DNA of 64,000 bases from Eupeodes corollae (lineage: Eukaryota > Arthropoda > Insecta > Diptera > Syrphidae), in NCBI RefSeq assembly GCF_945859685.1, contig NC_079147.1, positions 84,808,315-84,872,314 of the forward strand, in the 5' to 3' direction. Below are positions 45,903 to 56,045 of the stretch, in pieces; the first letter of the stretch is position 1; each line of letters opens with the position of its first letter. The notes beneath the pieces were generated by a model. That model worked only from the letters and a program-made list of their open reading frames with translations. It did not search any database and was not told the DNA's origin. Both the position numbers and the translations under genes were made by a program.

Positions 45903-47740
45903 TGTAAGTTTCTGGATTTATAAAGCCAACCCCACTGAGGAAAACCGGAATAAGTTCAAACAATCTAGAAAGTCTTGCAACGGCCCCATTCGACGAACCA
46001 AATTTTTGCATGGCCAGAAATTAAGGTAAACAATACTACAATGTCCCAAAAGTAGTAAAAATGTCCGGTCATTTGTAAAAAACGTACGAAATACCACGTC
46101 ATCCTCGGTTCCAACGCTCGTCCACAATGACACTCCGAATCTTCTTTCGCACTCGTGCAAATGCAAGAGTACTGAAAGATCATGACATATACAAATCTGC
46201 TGGCCCGAAAAGTATTCCCCCTATTATTCTGAAAAGGTGTTCTTTAACGCTGGCAAAACCACTGCGTAAGTTTTCCCATCTTTCCTACTCTACAGGTCTT
46301 TTTCCGAGCGGATGGAAAATAGCATTTGTACAGCCTGTCCCTAAAAGAAGCAAATCATCCTCCCCCTCTAACTATCGTTCAATAGCACTCACGTGCCTTC
46401 TTTCCAAGGTCATCAAAACTCTGATTAATTATCAGCATAAGATATATCTTGAATGACGGAAGCTTCTTAATGACCGGCAGTATGGCTTTCGTAGCAATAC
46501 ATCCAATGGTGATCTCATGGTTATTTCACCGAACAAATCTTTACATCGTTTTCGAGAAAGTAAGATTGTTGCACTTGATATTTTAAAAGCATTTGATAGA
46601 GTTTGGCATCAAGCCATCTTATAGAAAATGCGTGCATTTGGTATAGATGAATCCCTTCTTGGTTGGGTTATAAATTACCTTTCGGACCGTTCAATTCAAG
46701 TAGTGTTGATAGTGATATTCACAAAATAAACGCTGGTGTGCCCCGGGGCTCCGCTTTGTCTCCGACGCTCTTCCTTATTTTTATAAATGATCTTTTGTCT
46801 CAAACTTCTAATCCACTAAATTGTTTCACTGATGACAGTACCCTCTGCTTTTTATATTCGTTTTTAGATTCTCATCCTTGTCCTTTGGATGTGGAACTTC
46901 AACGGCAGCGTATGATAAGCTCATTAAATTCTTATCTCGACATCATTGTACAATGGGGAATCAAAAGAAAACTTAATGCTGTCTCCTGTCGTTAAAAGCG
47001 TAACCCACCCCTAATGCCGCTATCCATGAGCGGCACTTGCATCCAGGAAACTAATCAACTTTCAGTACTCGGTATGTATATCAAAGATCAACTCTTATGG
47101 AATGATAACATATTCGATATTGCCAAAAATGCTTTCAGGTGCTTAGGATTTCGCCGACGGTGCAAGACATTTTTCTCCTCTTCTGATCTGGGTGTAATTT
47201 ACAAAGCCTTCATTCGTCCAAAACTTGAATATAACTCGCATATTTGGGCAGATGCCCCTAAAACAAGTTTAAGTATTTTTGACAGGATTCAAAAAAGAGA
47301 TTTGAAAATGATAGGCGATGAAACATTAACTTAAACAATTACGTCACTTGAACAACCCCGCAATGTTTCATGCCTTTAGTTGTTCTACCGATATTTTTAT
47401 AAACAGTGGTCCCTCGAATCAGCCAGTTGCATTCCCCCTCTAAAACAATTCAGCCGTAATACTCGTACTTCTAGGAATGCACATCAGTTTAACCTTAAGC
47501 TCAATTTCGGACGTACTGTCAGGTATAGAGATTCTTTTTTTCACCGCACATCGAGAATGTGGAATACTTTACCCAGCTCTGTTTTTCCCTATCATTTTGA
47601 TATTCAAAACTTTAAGACCAATGTTCATCGGTATCTCCTTTTAATCCTTCAATATTTTCCTAAAGCTCGCACTGTGTTTAAACTTTAAACATGTTAAGGG
47701 TATTAATAACCCCTTGAGTGAACGTTTATTATAAAAAAAA
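45901..47740 (+). mobile_element. LINE-J (jockey-like), longest copy, inserted in the LOA-like LINE
   Basis: Longest copy of the family with seven members in the window. The left limit near 45901 is set by similarity to the copy ending at about 23225. In order: linker (about 45930-46130), YKSAGPKSIPPIILKRCS (46190-46245), LSYSTGLFPSGWKIAFVQPV, SPSNYRSIALTCLLSKV, RQYGFRSN (about 46470), ESKIVALDILKAFDRVWHQ (about 46556-46612), INAGVPRGSALSPTLFLIFI (about 46726-46785), a damaged catalytic box FTDDSTL (about 46823-46843), LSVLGMYIKDQLLWNDNIF, CLGFRRRCKTFFSSSDLGVI, IRPKLEYNSHIWA, then the C-terminal NTRTSRNAHQFNLKLNF and FKTNVHRYLLLIL. The 3' end has an A-run (about 47733-47740). Stops and frameshifts break it. 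No clean target duplication is visible. Confidence 0.85.
46556..47688 (+). pseudogene. LINE-J reverse transcriptase palm/thumb and C-terminal domain
   Basis: RT palm with LDILKAFDRVWHQ (first catalytic Asp), VPRGSALSP and FTDD in place of FADD (Ala to Thr), so the catalytic aspartates are kept but the box is altered. The thumb/C-terminal part (47014-47334 and 47380-47688) lacks an RNase H domain, as expected for jockey. Breaks: stops near 46455 and 46624, a frame change near 46660-46730, a TAA at 46993-46995, and a TAA near 47332-47334. Confidence 0.8.
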
Positions 47741-48120
47741 GATAACAAATTCCATTTTTCAACCCTTCCAGGGTCCAATTAAAGTTTTCAACCGGTATGG
47801 CAGTATGGTGGACTGCTTTAGAGAATGGTATACATCGGGATAAATTAATTAAAGTCCAATGTTCAGTACGACCCCATCTGCGGCACTGGACACCTTACTC
47901 TACCTATCACCTCTTGACATTTTTAGCAAACAAAAAACAGCAAATTGCAGTGGACTTACAACAACATTGGCTACTTCGTTATTCTTAGGTATTCAGAACC
48001 AATTCGAAAGCACACAGACTACAGCATCCCCCAACTGCAATTCGATAGAAACTTGCAGTTTTCTATACCTACCAGCTCTTTTTGGAAGGATATGACATTC
48101 CTGGAAGATGAGTCAATCCA

Positions 48121-48556
48121 TTTCTTAACAGATGAGTCAAAACAAAAAGAATTAGTTGGTGGAGGTATTTACAGTGAACGACTGAAATTAAGTCTCTCAT
48201 TCCGCCCTTTCAATTATTGTAGTGTGTTTCAGACGGAACTTTTGGCGACAAAGGAAGTTATGTCCTAGCTTAAAGAAAACGTGATATCGACATTATATAT
48301 CCGTATTTTCTCAGAAAGCCAGGCCGCTATCAAATCTCTGGACTCTGTGTCTACAAACTCTATAAAAGTCCAAAACTGTCGATCATCTCTAATGGAGATG
48401 GCACAACAGTTTAATATTCACCTTTGCTGGGTGCCGGGCCATAGAGACATTCCAGGTAACTGTAAGGCAGATGAACTCGGAACGGTACAGTACAGCCCAT
48501 CCTACCACGTTTGTCACGTACTGGCATACCAATTGCTACTTGTAAACTGTTGCTAA
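48121..48556 (+). pseudogene. LOA-like RNase H domain, frameshifted
   Basis: RNase H would remove RNA from the RNA-DNA hybrid during retrotransposition. The blocks FLTDESKQ (first acidic residue), FQTELLATKEVM (Glu), IFSESQAAIKSL (Asp replaced by Glu) and WVPGHRDIPGNCKADELG (His and last Asp) are in the right order. A TAG near 48266-48268 separates the second and third blocks. Confidence 0.75.
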
Positions 48557-48669
48557 TGCAAGACGCTGTGAGGAGGGCAGGCACCAGGTGGAACAACATC
48601 ACCACGTGTCAAGTCACAAAAAATATATGGCCAACACTGGATTTAAAACGTTCAAGGTGCTTGCTCTCT

Positions 48670-48924
48670 CTAAGCAGATCGCATATAAGCTTGATAATAG
48701 GTGTCATAACTGGACACTGTTTAATAGGAAAGCACGCCACGAGACTAGGTGTATTCTCAAATGATTTTTATAGAAGCTGTATGGACGAGGAAGAGGAGGA
48801 AACAGTTCTTCATCTTCTCTGCACATGCCCTGCTCTGGCTCGAAAACGCAAGAATTACCTAGGAGAATTCTTCTTCAACGAGTTTCGTAAGGAACTCAAA
48901 CTGGTTCCATTGAGCTTAGGATAA
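48670..48924 (+). pseudogene. LOA-like ORF2 C-terminal Cys/His region
   Basis: Open frame with TGHCLIGKHATRLGV, FYRSCMDEEEEETVLHLLCT and CPALARKRKNYLGEFFFN, a CCHC-like arrangement (C-x10-H-x3-C-x-C). It is typical of the tail of LOA/I-type ORF2 and matches the truncated copy at 29242-29547. Confidence 0.8.
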
Positions 48925-49959
48925 AGCCTCAAGATTCATGTGGTATTTAACTGGCCTGTGTGTCCGTTTCCATCTTGGACAGCCACTATAACTTAACCTT
49001 ACCCAACTTATTAAGGTTTATTATGAAAATGGGCACTTCTTGATTTTGTAGGGAAATTTAAACACATACAGCTGATGTGTGCAATAGTTTGTCTGAAGAG
49101 CCATCCACATAAGCTCGTCATCGTGACTAACAATTGCAAATGTCAAGCTTGTTCTTGATGAACATTATGCATAGAGACTTGAATTTATATCCTAACAAGG
49201 TACAATTAACTCAAAACTAAGGCCTCTTGATCATTCTAAGTGTTGTCAATGGTAAGAATGGTGGCAAGATATGGCAACCAAGGATCGTAAGGTTGGCTGT
49301 CGAAAAACCAATGCACCCACAAAAAGTAACGGTTTGATGCGATTTATGGGCTGGGGGCATCATCGGGCCGTATTTTTTATCAAATTAAGGCCTGCCAGGC
49401 AGTTACTGTGAATAGTTTTCGCTTTTTTGAGATGAAGTCGAACTTTGTGTGGCCCAAATTCGAAGATATGGATGTGGACGATAAGTGGTTTCAACCAGGA
49501 CGATGCGATGTGCCGCACGAATTAGGTTGTTATGTCAATTGGCCTCCAAAATCATATGACTTGACACGAAAACGTGTACTTGATGCAATATTATAAGAGC
49601 TTAATGATGAGACATTTCGGCACATTCACAGCATAGAACTTCAATTTTGAACATCGGATGGAGGTGTGCCACCGAGGTCACAGCGCCCATTTGGTCGATA
49701 TTTTGTTCCATTCAGATAATTAAATCATACCAATTTAATTACAGTAAAAATAAATTACATACATTTCCTAAATGATTTGTGTTTTATTCAAAATCAACAT
49801 CGGCCCTTAAAATTAAACCACCACTGCACCGTTTAGTATTTAGAATCAAGTAAATGCTTTTGCCTATCACTATACGGAAAGTAAGTACTGAAAATCGAAG
49901 CTTTTACTTAAATTTTAGTATCTAATTAATTATGTATTCGAACCATTGTTGAAAGTAGT

Positions 49960-50235
49960 ACCCGTGGCATTATGGGAGTCTCTAGGACTGTCATGCCAGG
50001 GGTCTTGAGTTGGTTCCATGCCTGTACCATCTTAAATTTTTTTTCACGGGTATTGCCTCTTAATAGCAATTAAAATATCTTCCAAGAGTAATTCATGAAA
50101 TGTGCTTTCTCCAGTTAGCGGTTTAGATTCGGCTTTAAATTGTAGGTCCCTTCCATTTTCGACAACACTATTCACACACAGAAATGGTTGACAGTTGTAA
50201 GTCACTAGGTCCTAGTTCTCAACGGAATGTTGAGT
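49960..50235 (+). mobile_element. tRNA-derived SINE, copy 5
   Basis: Head CCCGTGGCATTATGGGAGTC with GGACTGTCATGCCAGGGGTC and a mutated B box (GTTGGTTCCAT). The body is well kept: TTTTTTTTCACGGGTATTGC, CTTCCAAGAGTAATTCATG, TTAGATTCGGCTTTAAATTG and CACACAGAAATGGTTGACAG, ending CTCAACGGAATGTTG. It lies about 135 bp beyond the right end of the nested mariner. Confidence 0.75.
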
Positions 50236-50635
50236 TTATTAATTTTAATTATTGCTGACAACATTTTGTTAAATTTCTTATAAAATCATTTTGAAAGTGT
50301 GGTTTGTATAAATTAAACTCCTTCTCAAAATTCCAATTAAAGGAAGTTCTTAATTTGGGTTGCATTCCAGTCCCTTTTTATTTCCAATAAGCTCAAAATT
50401 TGTGAGCTTTTTTTATGAATTTATATCTCATTTGCCAAACATATGACATTTGACACAAAATTGATGTTTTACTCACAGCTTCCCTCAGGCAAAAGCTAAT
50501 CCACCCCTGTTGTTTGCCGCAAGGACAATAGCATAAAAATTATTAACTATTATTCTCCGCAGTCCAACTGTCGCGAAGTAACAAACATAAATTTGCCGCC
50601 GGTAATTCAAAAAAAGAATCGCACAAATTCAATCA
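50236..50635. other. Short unassigned stretch next to BEL/Pao LTR
   Basis: Nothing recognised. The last bases (ACGAT, 50636-50640) would be the target-site copy if the BEL/Pao insertion made a 5-bp duplication; the partner is not in the window. Confidence 0.4.
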
Positions 50636-50777
50636 ACGATTGTAAGTGCCCAAAATAAGGTAAAAAGAATTTAAACGACTTTAACCATTTGAAATAAAAA
50701 AGAAAACAGTTTTTATTTTACTTTGTAAATTCAAATTTTGTATTTTCGTTAATTTGTATGTTTCTAGGTAGAACTTC

Positions 50778-50783
50778 TTTATT
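50778..50783 (-). terminator. Polyadenylation signal AATAAA in BEL/Pao LTR
   Basis: AATAAA on the minus strand in the context CTTAATAAAGAAG, downstream of the TATA-like box inside the same LTR. Confidence 0.5.
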
Positions 50784-51084
50784 AAGCTTTCGAATTTGGA
50801 ATAAATTTTCATGCATATTACAATTATTATAAAACCTCGGTCTTACAGCTGATTCCGCTTTTGGTCCAGCTATAGATCATTGAACTTTTAATTTCATCAA
50901 TCTATTTTCCACCGTTGCTTGACCATACCCATCCATTGCATATGCAAATGCACACACAAAGCTTCTCCTCGCACCTCTCATCCTCTTCGTTTAGCTTAGA
51001 AATCACGATAGATCGACAACTGCTGCTTGACCATCCACTGCATACATACACAAAAAAACATCGCATAGTGGGAGGGGCTAATCA

Positions 51085-51090
51085 TTTATA
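51085..51090 (-). promoter_or_regulatory. TATA-like box in BEL/Pao LTR
   Basis: TATAAA on the minus strand in the context CCCTATAAATGA, about 260 bp inside the LTR and about 300 bp before the AATAAA, a sensible U3/R layout. Confidence 0.45.
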
Positions 51091-51637
51091 GGGCGAAACC
51101 TATTTTCGGAGTTAACTCCTACGAAATTATTATGATAATTGATGTCATCTTTCATGCGCTCCCAAATTTGGCAATAGGTACGATTATATATGGACCAAAC
51201 GATGAAAAAAGTATATGCATGTTTTGCCGTCGGTAATTGCATTCAACTTTTGTAATGAGAATGCCGTCGGCGATTTGCATCTTTGATTTGCAAAATGTAG
51301 AAATGTAGATTTTTGGTTTTCAGATGAAGATGATGCATGTTGCGTCGCAACATCCTGCCGGGCCCCCCGGGACAGGAAACGATGACATCAAGGGAATGGT
51401 TGGGTAAACTTGAGTTGATTTTCGATGTGATATTGTTGTGAAATGTTTGATCGTGGATCCTCGACGTGTGACGGGTATGTATGTACATGAAAAAGAAGAA
51501 AAGAAAAGGTAGGTATGGTGAATGGTGTGTGGCTATATTGGGTTGTAAGATATGGATTATTAGTTTGAAATGTATTAAATTCAGTTTAAATTAGTTTGTT
51601 AGTTTAAAGAAATATATATGAGAGATGCAAATAATGA

Positions 51638-54600
51638 TTAAAGTGTGTGTGTGTGGGTTTGTGTGTTTGATTCATTTACCATCGGCAGGAAACAAAGTTT
51701 AGCTATAGGGCGCTTTAATGAAGCGGTTGCAGTTTTTATTGTGACGACACGAACTTTTCCATCCGTTCCAGGGTGCATGTCCGTAATTTTTCCGAGCCGC
51801 CAAAGAGTGGGAGGTGTTTGTTCTTCAGGCAAAAGTACGAGATGACCCACTTTGAGATCATTATTTGGCGTAAGCCACTTTGGACGCTTTTGTAATCGAA
51901 CCAAATATTCAGATTTCCACTTTTTCCAAATATCTTGGTGGATTTTTTGCATAAGTTGCCATCTATCTAAGTGAGATTCTTTAAGTTGTGTGAAATCCTT
52001 TTCTGGTGCTGTGTTAAGTGCTGACCCAATCAGAAAGTGTCCTGGTGTCAAGATTGAGAGATCATCAGGATCTTCATTTACAGGACAAAGTGGGCGGGAA
52101 TTTAAACAAGCTTCCACTTGAGTGAGTATGGTCGCGTATTCCTCAAAGGTAAGGGTGTAATGCCCGATAACGCGCTTTAAGTGGTATTTCATGGACTTCA
52201 CACCTGCCTCCCAAAGACCACCAAAATGTGGAGCAGCAGGGGGGTTGAAATGCCATTGTGTACCGTTCTCTTGAAGAATTTTTGCGATGTCTTTTGTCCA
52301 CTGCTTTGGCATGAAGTTTCTCTTTGCATCCATGATATTTGCAGCCCCTTTGAAATTCGTACCACAATCGCTGTACAAATTTGAACATATTCCACGGCGA
52401 GCAGTGAAACGTCTAAAAGCTGCGATAAATGCGGATGTGGTGTAATCGCTAACAAGCTCGAGATGAACTGCTTTTGTGCAAAAACATACAAAAATTGCGA
52501 TATACGCTTTTGTAATTTTGCTACATCGACCTTTCCAAGCTTTGAGTTGAACAGGACCAGCATAATCAACTCCCGATGTTTGAAATGGGCGCGCTTGACT
52601 CACTCGCAACGTTGGCAAGTTGCCCATTTTCTGCTGCATCTCTGTTGCATTGAATCTGTAGCATTTAAGACATTTGTGGATACATTGTTTGACTGTAGAT
52701 TTCAAGTGTAGAATCCAATATTCCGATTGAAGTGTTGCCATCATTAATTGCTGTCCACCATGAAGAGTTTTCATGTGGGTGTCATGGACGATGAGTGACG
52801 TAAGAAAGTTACTTGATGGGAGTATTATAGGATGCTTTTGCGAATACGGCAGATTAGCATTTTCTAAACGACCTCCAACTCGTAATATACCTTTTTCATC
52901 CAAGAACGGTGAAAGTTTCGCTATCTTGCTTCTTTTAGAGACAATTTCTCCCCTACTTAGTTTGGAGATCTCTTCATTGAAATGCTCCTGTTGTATAAAG
53001 ACAATTAAACGTAATCGTGCTGAAGCTACTTCATCGACTGAAAGTGGTCCACGCACACGAGTTTCTAGTTTCTTTGCCTTAAATTGAAAATTTGTCAAGA
53101 ATCGACGCCAGTATGCTGCAGCTCGATATAACCGATTAAGAGATGAAAAACGATTGAAAAAAGATTGATTCGATTCAAAAGTAGTGAAGTGAACACAGAG
53201 CTGAAAAACATTAATTATGGGGTACCCAGATGATAGCAATTTACTTTTGTTTTTTGAACTTTGCGACCCTTTCATTTCCAGTTCTGTAGGTTTGAGTTCA
53301 ACAGGCGTATGAAGACTTTCATCAAACGATTTTAGGAATTCAGGACCATGCCACCACTGTCGATTCTGAATGAGATCATTAGGAGAGACTCCTCGAGATG
53401 CAATGTCAGCGGGGTTCTCTTTAGATGGAACGTAATTCCAATGGCCAGCATCAGTCAGTTCTTGGATTTCTGCCACTCTGTTGGCAACGAACGTTGTTCT
53501 CAGGTAGGGTGCGCTTTTAATCCAAGCTAGCGTAATTTGAGAGTCGCACCAAGTGAACAGTTTTGCAGATTGAAGTTCCATCGTATCCACAGTGTGTACC
53601 AACAACTGTGCCAGAAGCAGAGCTCCACAAAGCTCCAACCGAGCTAAAGATTTAGTTTTAAGAGGTGCCACTCTAGTTTTTGACACGATGAGATTAATGT
53701 TCGTTTCATTTCCGGTGGTAACTCTAAGATATATTGCTGCCGCATATGCCTTTTCAGATGCATCGCAAAATCCGTGGACCTCGACCTTTGATTCATTGGT
53801 GAGATTTAACCAGCGGGGGATCTCGATGGCCTCTAAAAGGCTCAGTCCAGCTTTCAAACTTTGCCACGCAGAGATGATTGATGATGGGAGCTCAGAATCC
53901 CATGTTTGTTTATCTTTCCAAGTTTCTTGCATTATTATTTTTCCGACGATGACGCAAGGTGCTATCCAACCCATTGGATCGTACAGGCGAGCAAGATCTG
54001 ATAGTATAGTTCTCTTTGTAATTTTTGTATGTGCTGGAAGCGAGATTTTAAATGCAAAAATATCCTTTGCAGGATGCCACTGAACGCCAAGAGCTTTTAT
54101 TGCATTTTTTGCATCAAACGATAATGGGATTTGTACCTCCCTATCTTCCTCTGGTACAGACATCAACAGCTCCTCGCAGTTACTTGCCCATTTTCGTAAT
54201 GGAAACCCTCCTTTTTCCAACATCTTTATGAGCTGTGTCTGCATCTCCACCGCCTCTATCACTGAGTCTGCCCCGTGAATTACATCATCGACGTAGAAGT
54301 TTTTTAAGGCTATTTTCGATGCAAGAGGAAAATCATCACGTTCATCAGATGCCAATTGTTGGAGCGTTCGGATGGCTAAGTAAGGTGCAGAGGCCGTACC
54401 AAAAGTGACTGTGTTAAGGCGGTATGCCTTCACTTCTCCTCCTTCTACATCTCGCCATAGCACAAGTTGATACATTGAATCATCTGGAGTGACCCAAATT
54501 TGCCTATACATTTTAGTTATGTCGGCTGCAAATGCTACTTTAAATCTCCTAAACCTTGCGATATGGTCAAAGACGTCATCTTGTAACCTAGGACCAATAT

Positions 54601-55560
54601 AAAGATGATCATTAAGCGACGTACCATCGGATGTTTTACAAGACGCGTCAAAAACAATCCGCAGTTTTGTAGTCGAGCTAGCTTCTTTTACCACGGCATG
54701 ATGAGGTAAGAAGTAGTGAAGAGAATTAAGCGCAGCAAGTGGTACCTCAGTCATATGTCCAAGCTCTTTATATTCATTGAATACTTTTGTGTACTCTTCT
54801 TTGAACAACGAATTTGTTTTGAATTTTCTTTCTAATTGTAAGAATCGTACAAGCGCTGACCTTTGAGATAACCCTATCGAGGGATATGTTCCTTCTTTGA
54901 AAGGAAGTTGGACAACATATTTTCCATCTAATTGTCTCTGATGTGTTCTGCAAAAATGCTTTTCACATTTTTCATCATCTGGTGATAGGAACTTTCGATC
55001 TTGAATTTCTTCAAGTTCCCAGAACTTTCTTAGCATTTGGTCTAGGGATTCAGATTCAGTTTTGATGTGAAAGGCTTGTACTTGTGAGTGGCTGTCGGGT
55101 GAAATGCCTCCAGACAGAACCCAGCCAAGCTCTGTTCTTTGGGCTATAGGGGTCCCTTGTGGTCCTTTTATTAATCCTTCAAGGATAATGGAAGAGTACG
55201 CATCGCTGCCTAACAAGATGTCGATTTTACTTGGTTTGTTGAATTTAGGATCTGCAAGTTCTATATTCTTAAGATGATTCCAATTAGACATAGGTATCTT
55301 ATGCGTGGGAAGAATAGCTGAAAGTTTTGGAAGGACCAAGGCATTTAACTGAAGAGTAAAGTCTGTGTTCACGTTAGACAAAATCGTTAAAGTGACCTTC
55401 CAATTTGAAGTACTTACATTGCTCTCTCCAACGCCAATTACTTTAACGCGATTCTTTTCCTTTTTCAAATTGAGAAGTTGAGCGGCAGACTCAGTAATGA
55501 AAGACGATTCTGACCCTTGATCTAATAATGCTCGCAGCAGCAACGGTTGGCCAGCAGGTG
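51638..55560 (-). CDS. pol: BEL/Pao Pol polyprotein (protease, RT, RNase H, integrase), 5' incomplete
   Basis: A single open frame of over 1,300 codons without a stop. It stays open to the assembly gap at 55560, so the position-55543 TTG is not a true start. Residues are counted from 55543: protease active site LLDQGSESSF (about 7-16); RT with FAADITKMYRQIW and the catalytic box NFYVDDVIHGAD (YVDD at 417-420); RNase H with GFCDASEKAY (about 591-600), LELCGALLLAQL and WCDSQITLAWI; integrase zinc finger (HDTHMKTLHGG...CIHKCLKC) and DDE core (VDYAGPV about 989; SDCGTNFKG about 1057; HFGGLWEAGVKSMK about 1106), then a C-terminal domain ending in THTHTHTL. All catalytic residues I looked for are present. 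The intact frame points to recent insertion or selection. There is no env-like frame between pol and the LTR. Confidence 0.95.
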
Positions 55561-55760
55561 NNNNNNNNNNNNNNNNNNNNNNNNNNNNNNNNNNNNNNNN
55601 NNNNNNNNNNNNNNNNNNNNNNNNNNNNNNNNNNNNNNNNNNNNNNNNNNNNNNNNNNNNNNNNNNNNNNNNNNNNNNNNNNNNNNNNNNNNNNNNNNNN
55701 NNNNNNNNNNNNNNNNNNNNNNNNNNNNNNNNNNNNNNNNNNNNNNNNNNNNNNNNNNNN
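55561..55760. other. Assembly gap, exactly 200 N
   Basis: Two hundred Ns, probably a placeholder of fixed size. BEL/Pao pol runs in on the left and S-element monomers run out on the right, so the two sides may not be truly adjacent. Confidence 0.98.
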
Positions 55761-56045
55761 AAAAATTAACAAAAGTTGGTAAAAATTGATTATCGACTTA
55801 AATATCTTTTCAAGACTTTGACTGTTTCATTATATTGGCTTTAATTTACATTTATATTTCAAAAATTATTGTTGTCAACATGCAGTAACATTTTGAAAAA
55901 AATCGAATTGACAGTTTTTTTTACAAAAAGTTAAAAACCGAAAAAAAATTAACAAAAATTGGTAAAAAATTATTTTCCACTTAAATATCTTTTCAAAAAT
56001 TTGAGATAATAGCTTCTAACTAATTTTTACTTATAAAAAGAGTTT
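55761..56045 (-). repeat. S-element fragment next to the gap (about 1.5 monomers)
   Basis: Monomer markers AACAAAAGTTGGTAAAAATT (55767), TCGACTTAAATATCTTTTCA (about 55791) and CGAATTGACAG with a T-run (about 55904). Neither constant end is present on this side of the gap. Confidence 0.7.

Larger units (their letters stand above)
45406..49007 (+). mobile_element. LOA-like LINE, 5'-truncated, with 13-bp TSD, itself split by LINE-J
   Basis: Both sides carry the direct repeat TTATTAAGGTTTA (45393-45405 and 49008-49020). ORF2 starts inside the RT: LSSSQHAYCKG (about 45437-45470), EGAFNNVD (palm, first Asp replaced), SRGTPQGGV and the catalytic box IAYADDVAIAVSG (about 45741-45780), then LGVNPQKADLVLYSRR (about 45855-45902). 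After the LINE-J insert it resumes with IPFFNP (about 47748), a deletion, VWWTALE (about 47803-47823), an RNase H domain (FLTDESKQKE about 48121; ELLATKE; ESQAAIKSL about 48314; CWVPGHRDIPGNCKADEL about 48425-48478) and a C-terminal Cys/His tail (LHLLCTCPALARKRKN about 48811-48855). RT, RNase H and this tail fit the LOA clade. Frameshifts separate the blocks. Confidence 0.85.
45246..49825 (+). mobile_element. Mariner-M element split by nested LINEs
   Basis: The left inverted repeat (GGGTGGTTAAATTTTAAAGG at 45248, continuing CGGATGTTGA) and right inverted repeat (read inward GGTGGTTTAATTTTAAGGGC, continuing CGATGTTGA, ending near 49825) match over about 29 bp. The transposase starts with ATG at 45359 (MER, stop, VVEQCVKVIKV). 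It is interrupted after 45405 by an LOA-like LINE and resumes at 49021 with YYENGHFL. It then runs through HRDLNLYPNKVQLTQ (about 49168-49212), HPQKVTVWCDLWAGGIIGPYF (about 49315-49378) and NWPPKSYDLTRK (about 49538-49573; third catalytic Asp in YDLT). Removing the insert leaves about 980 bp. Many stops; long dead. Confidence 0.87.
50641..51352 (-). repeat. BEL/Pao 3' LTR (712 bp)
   Basis: Starts on the minus strand with TGTTGCGACGCAACA, a palindrome, and ends ...CACTTACA, giving TG...CA ends. It carries a TATA-like box and an AATAAA signal in the right order. A duplicated motif (GGTCAAGCA with nearby CAATGGATG/CAGTGGATG) occurs twice in the middle. Confidence 0.75.
50641..55560 (-). mobile_element. 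BEL/Pao LTR retrotransposon, 3' part; 5' part lost in gap
   Basis: Minus strand. Pol (51638-55560) is followed by a short untranslated stretch with a G/C-rich purine tract (GGGGGGCCCGGCAGGA, 51353-51368) and the 3' LTR (50641-51352). The order protease, RT, RNase H, integrase and the residues seen are those of BEL/Pao. The gag region, primer-binding site and 5' LTR are not visible because the sequence enters a 200-N gap at 55561. Unrelated S-element repeat lies beyond the gap, so the missing part must be collapsed in the gap or truly deleted. Confidence 0.9.

Noticed and set aside
45918..46183. Minus-strand frames of 72-82 codons
   Set aside because: They are antisense to the decayed LINE-J linker region and show no motif.
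45901..47750. A clean target-site duplication for LINE-J inside the LOA-like LINE
   Set aside because: The candidates (AGATGTAAG on the left, AGATAACAA on the right) match too poorly to call a duplication.
53592..54083. 163-codon plus-strand frame
   Set aside because: It lies entirely antisense to the BEL/Pao pol frame and is a shadow of its codon structure. The same applies to 52198-52569 and 52773-53087.
55491..55789. Frames spanning the N gap
   Set aside because: Most of their length is unknown sequence.
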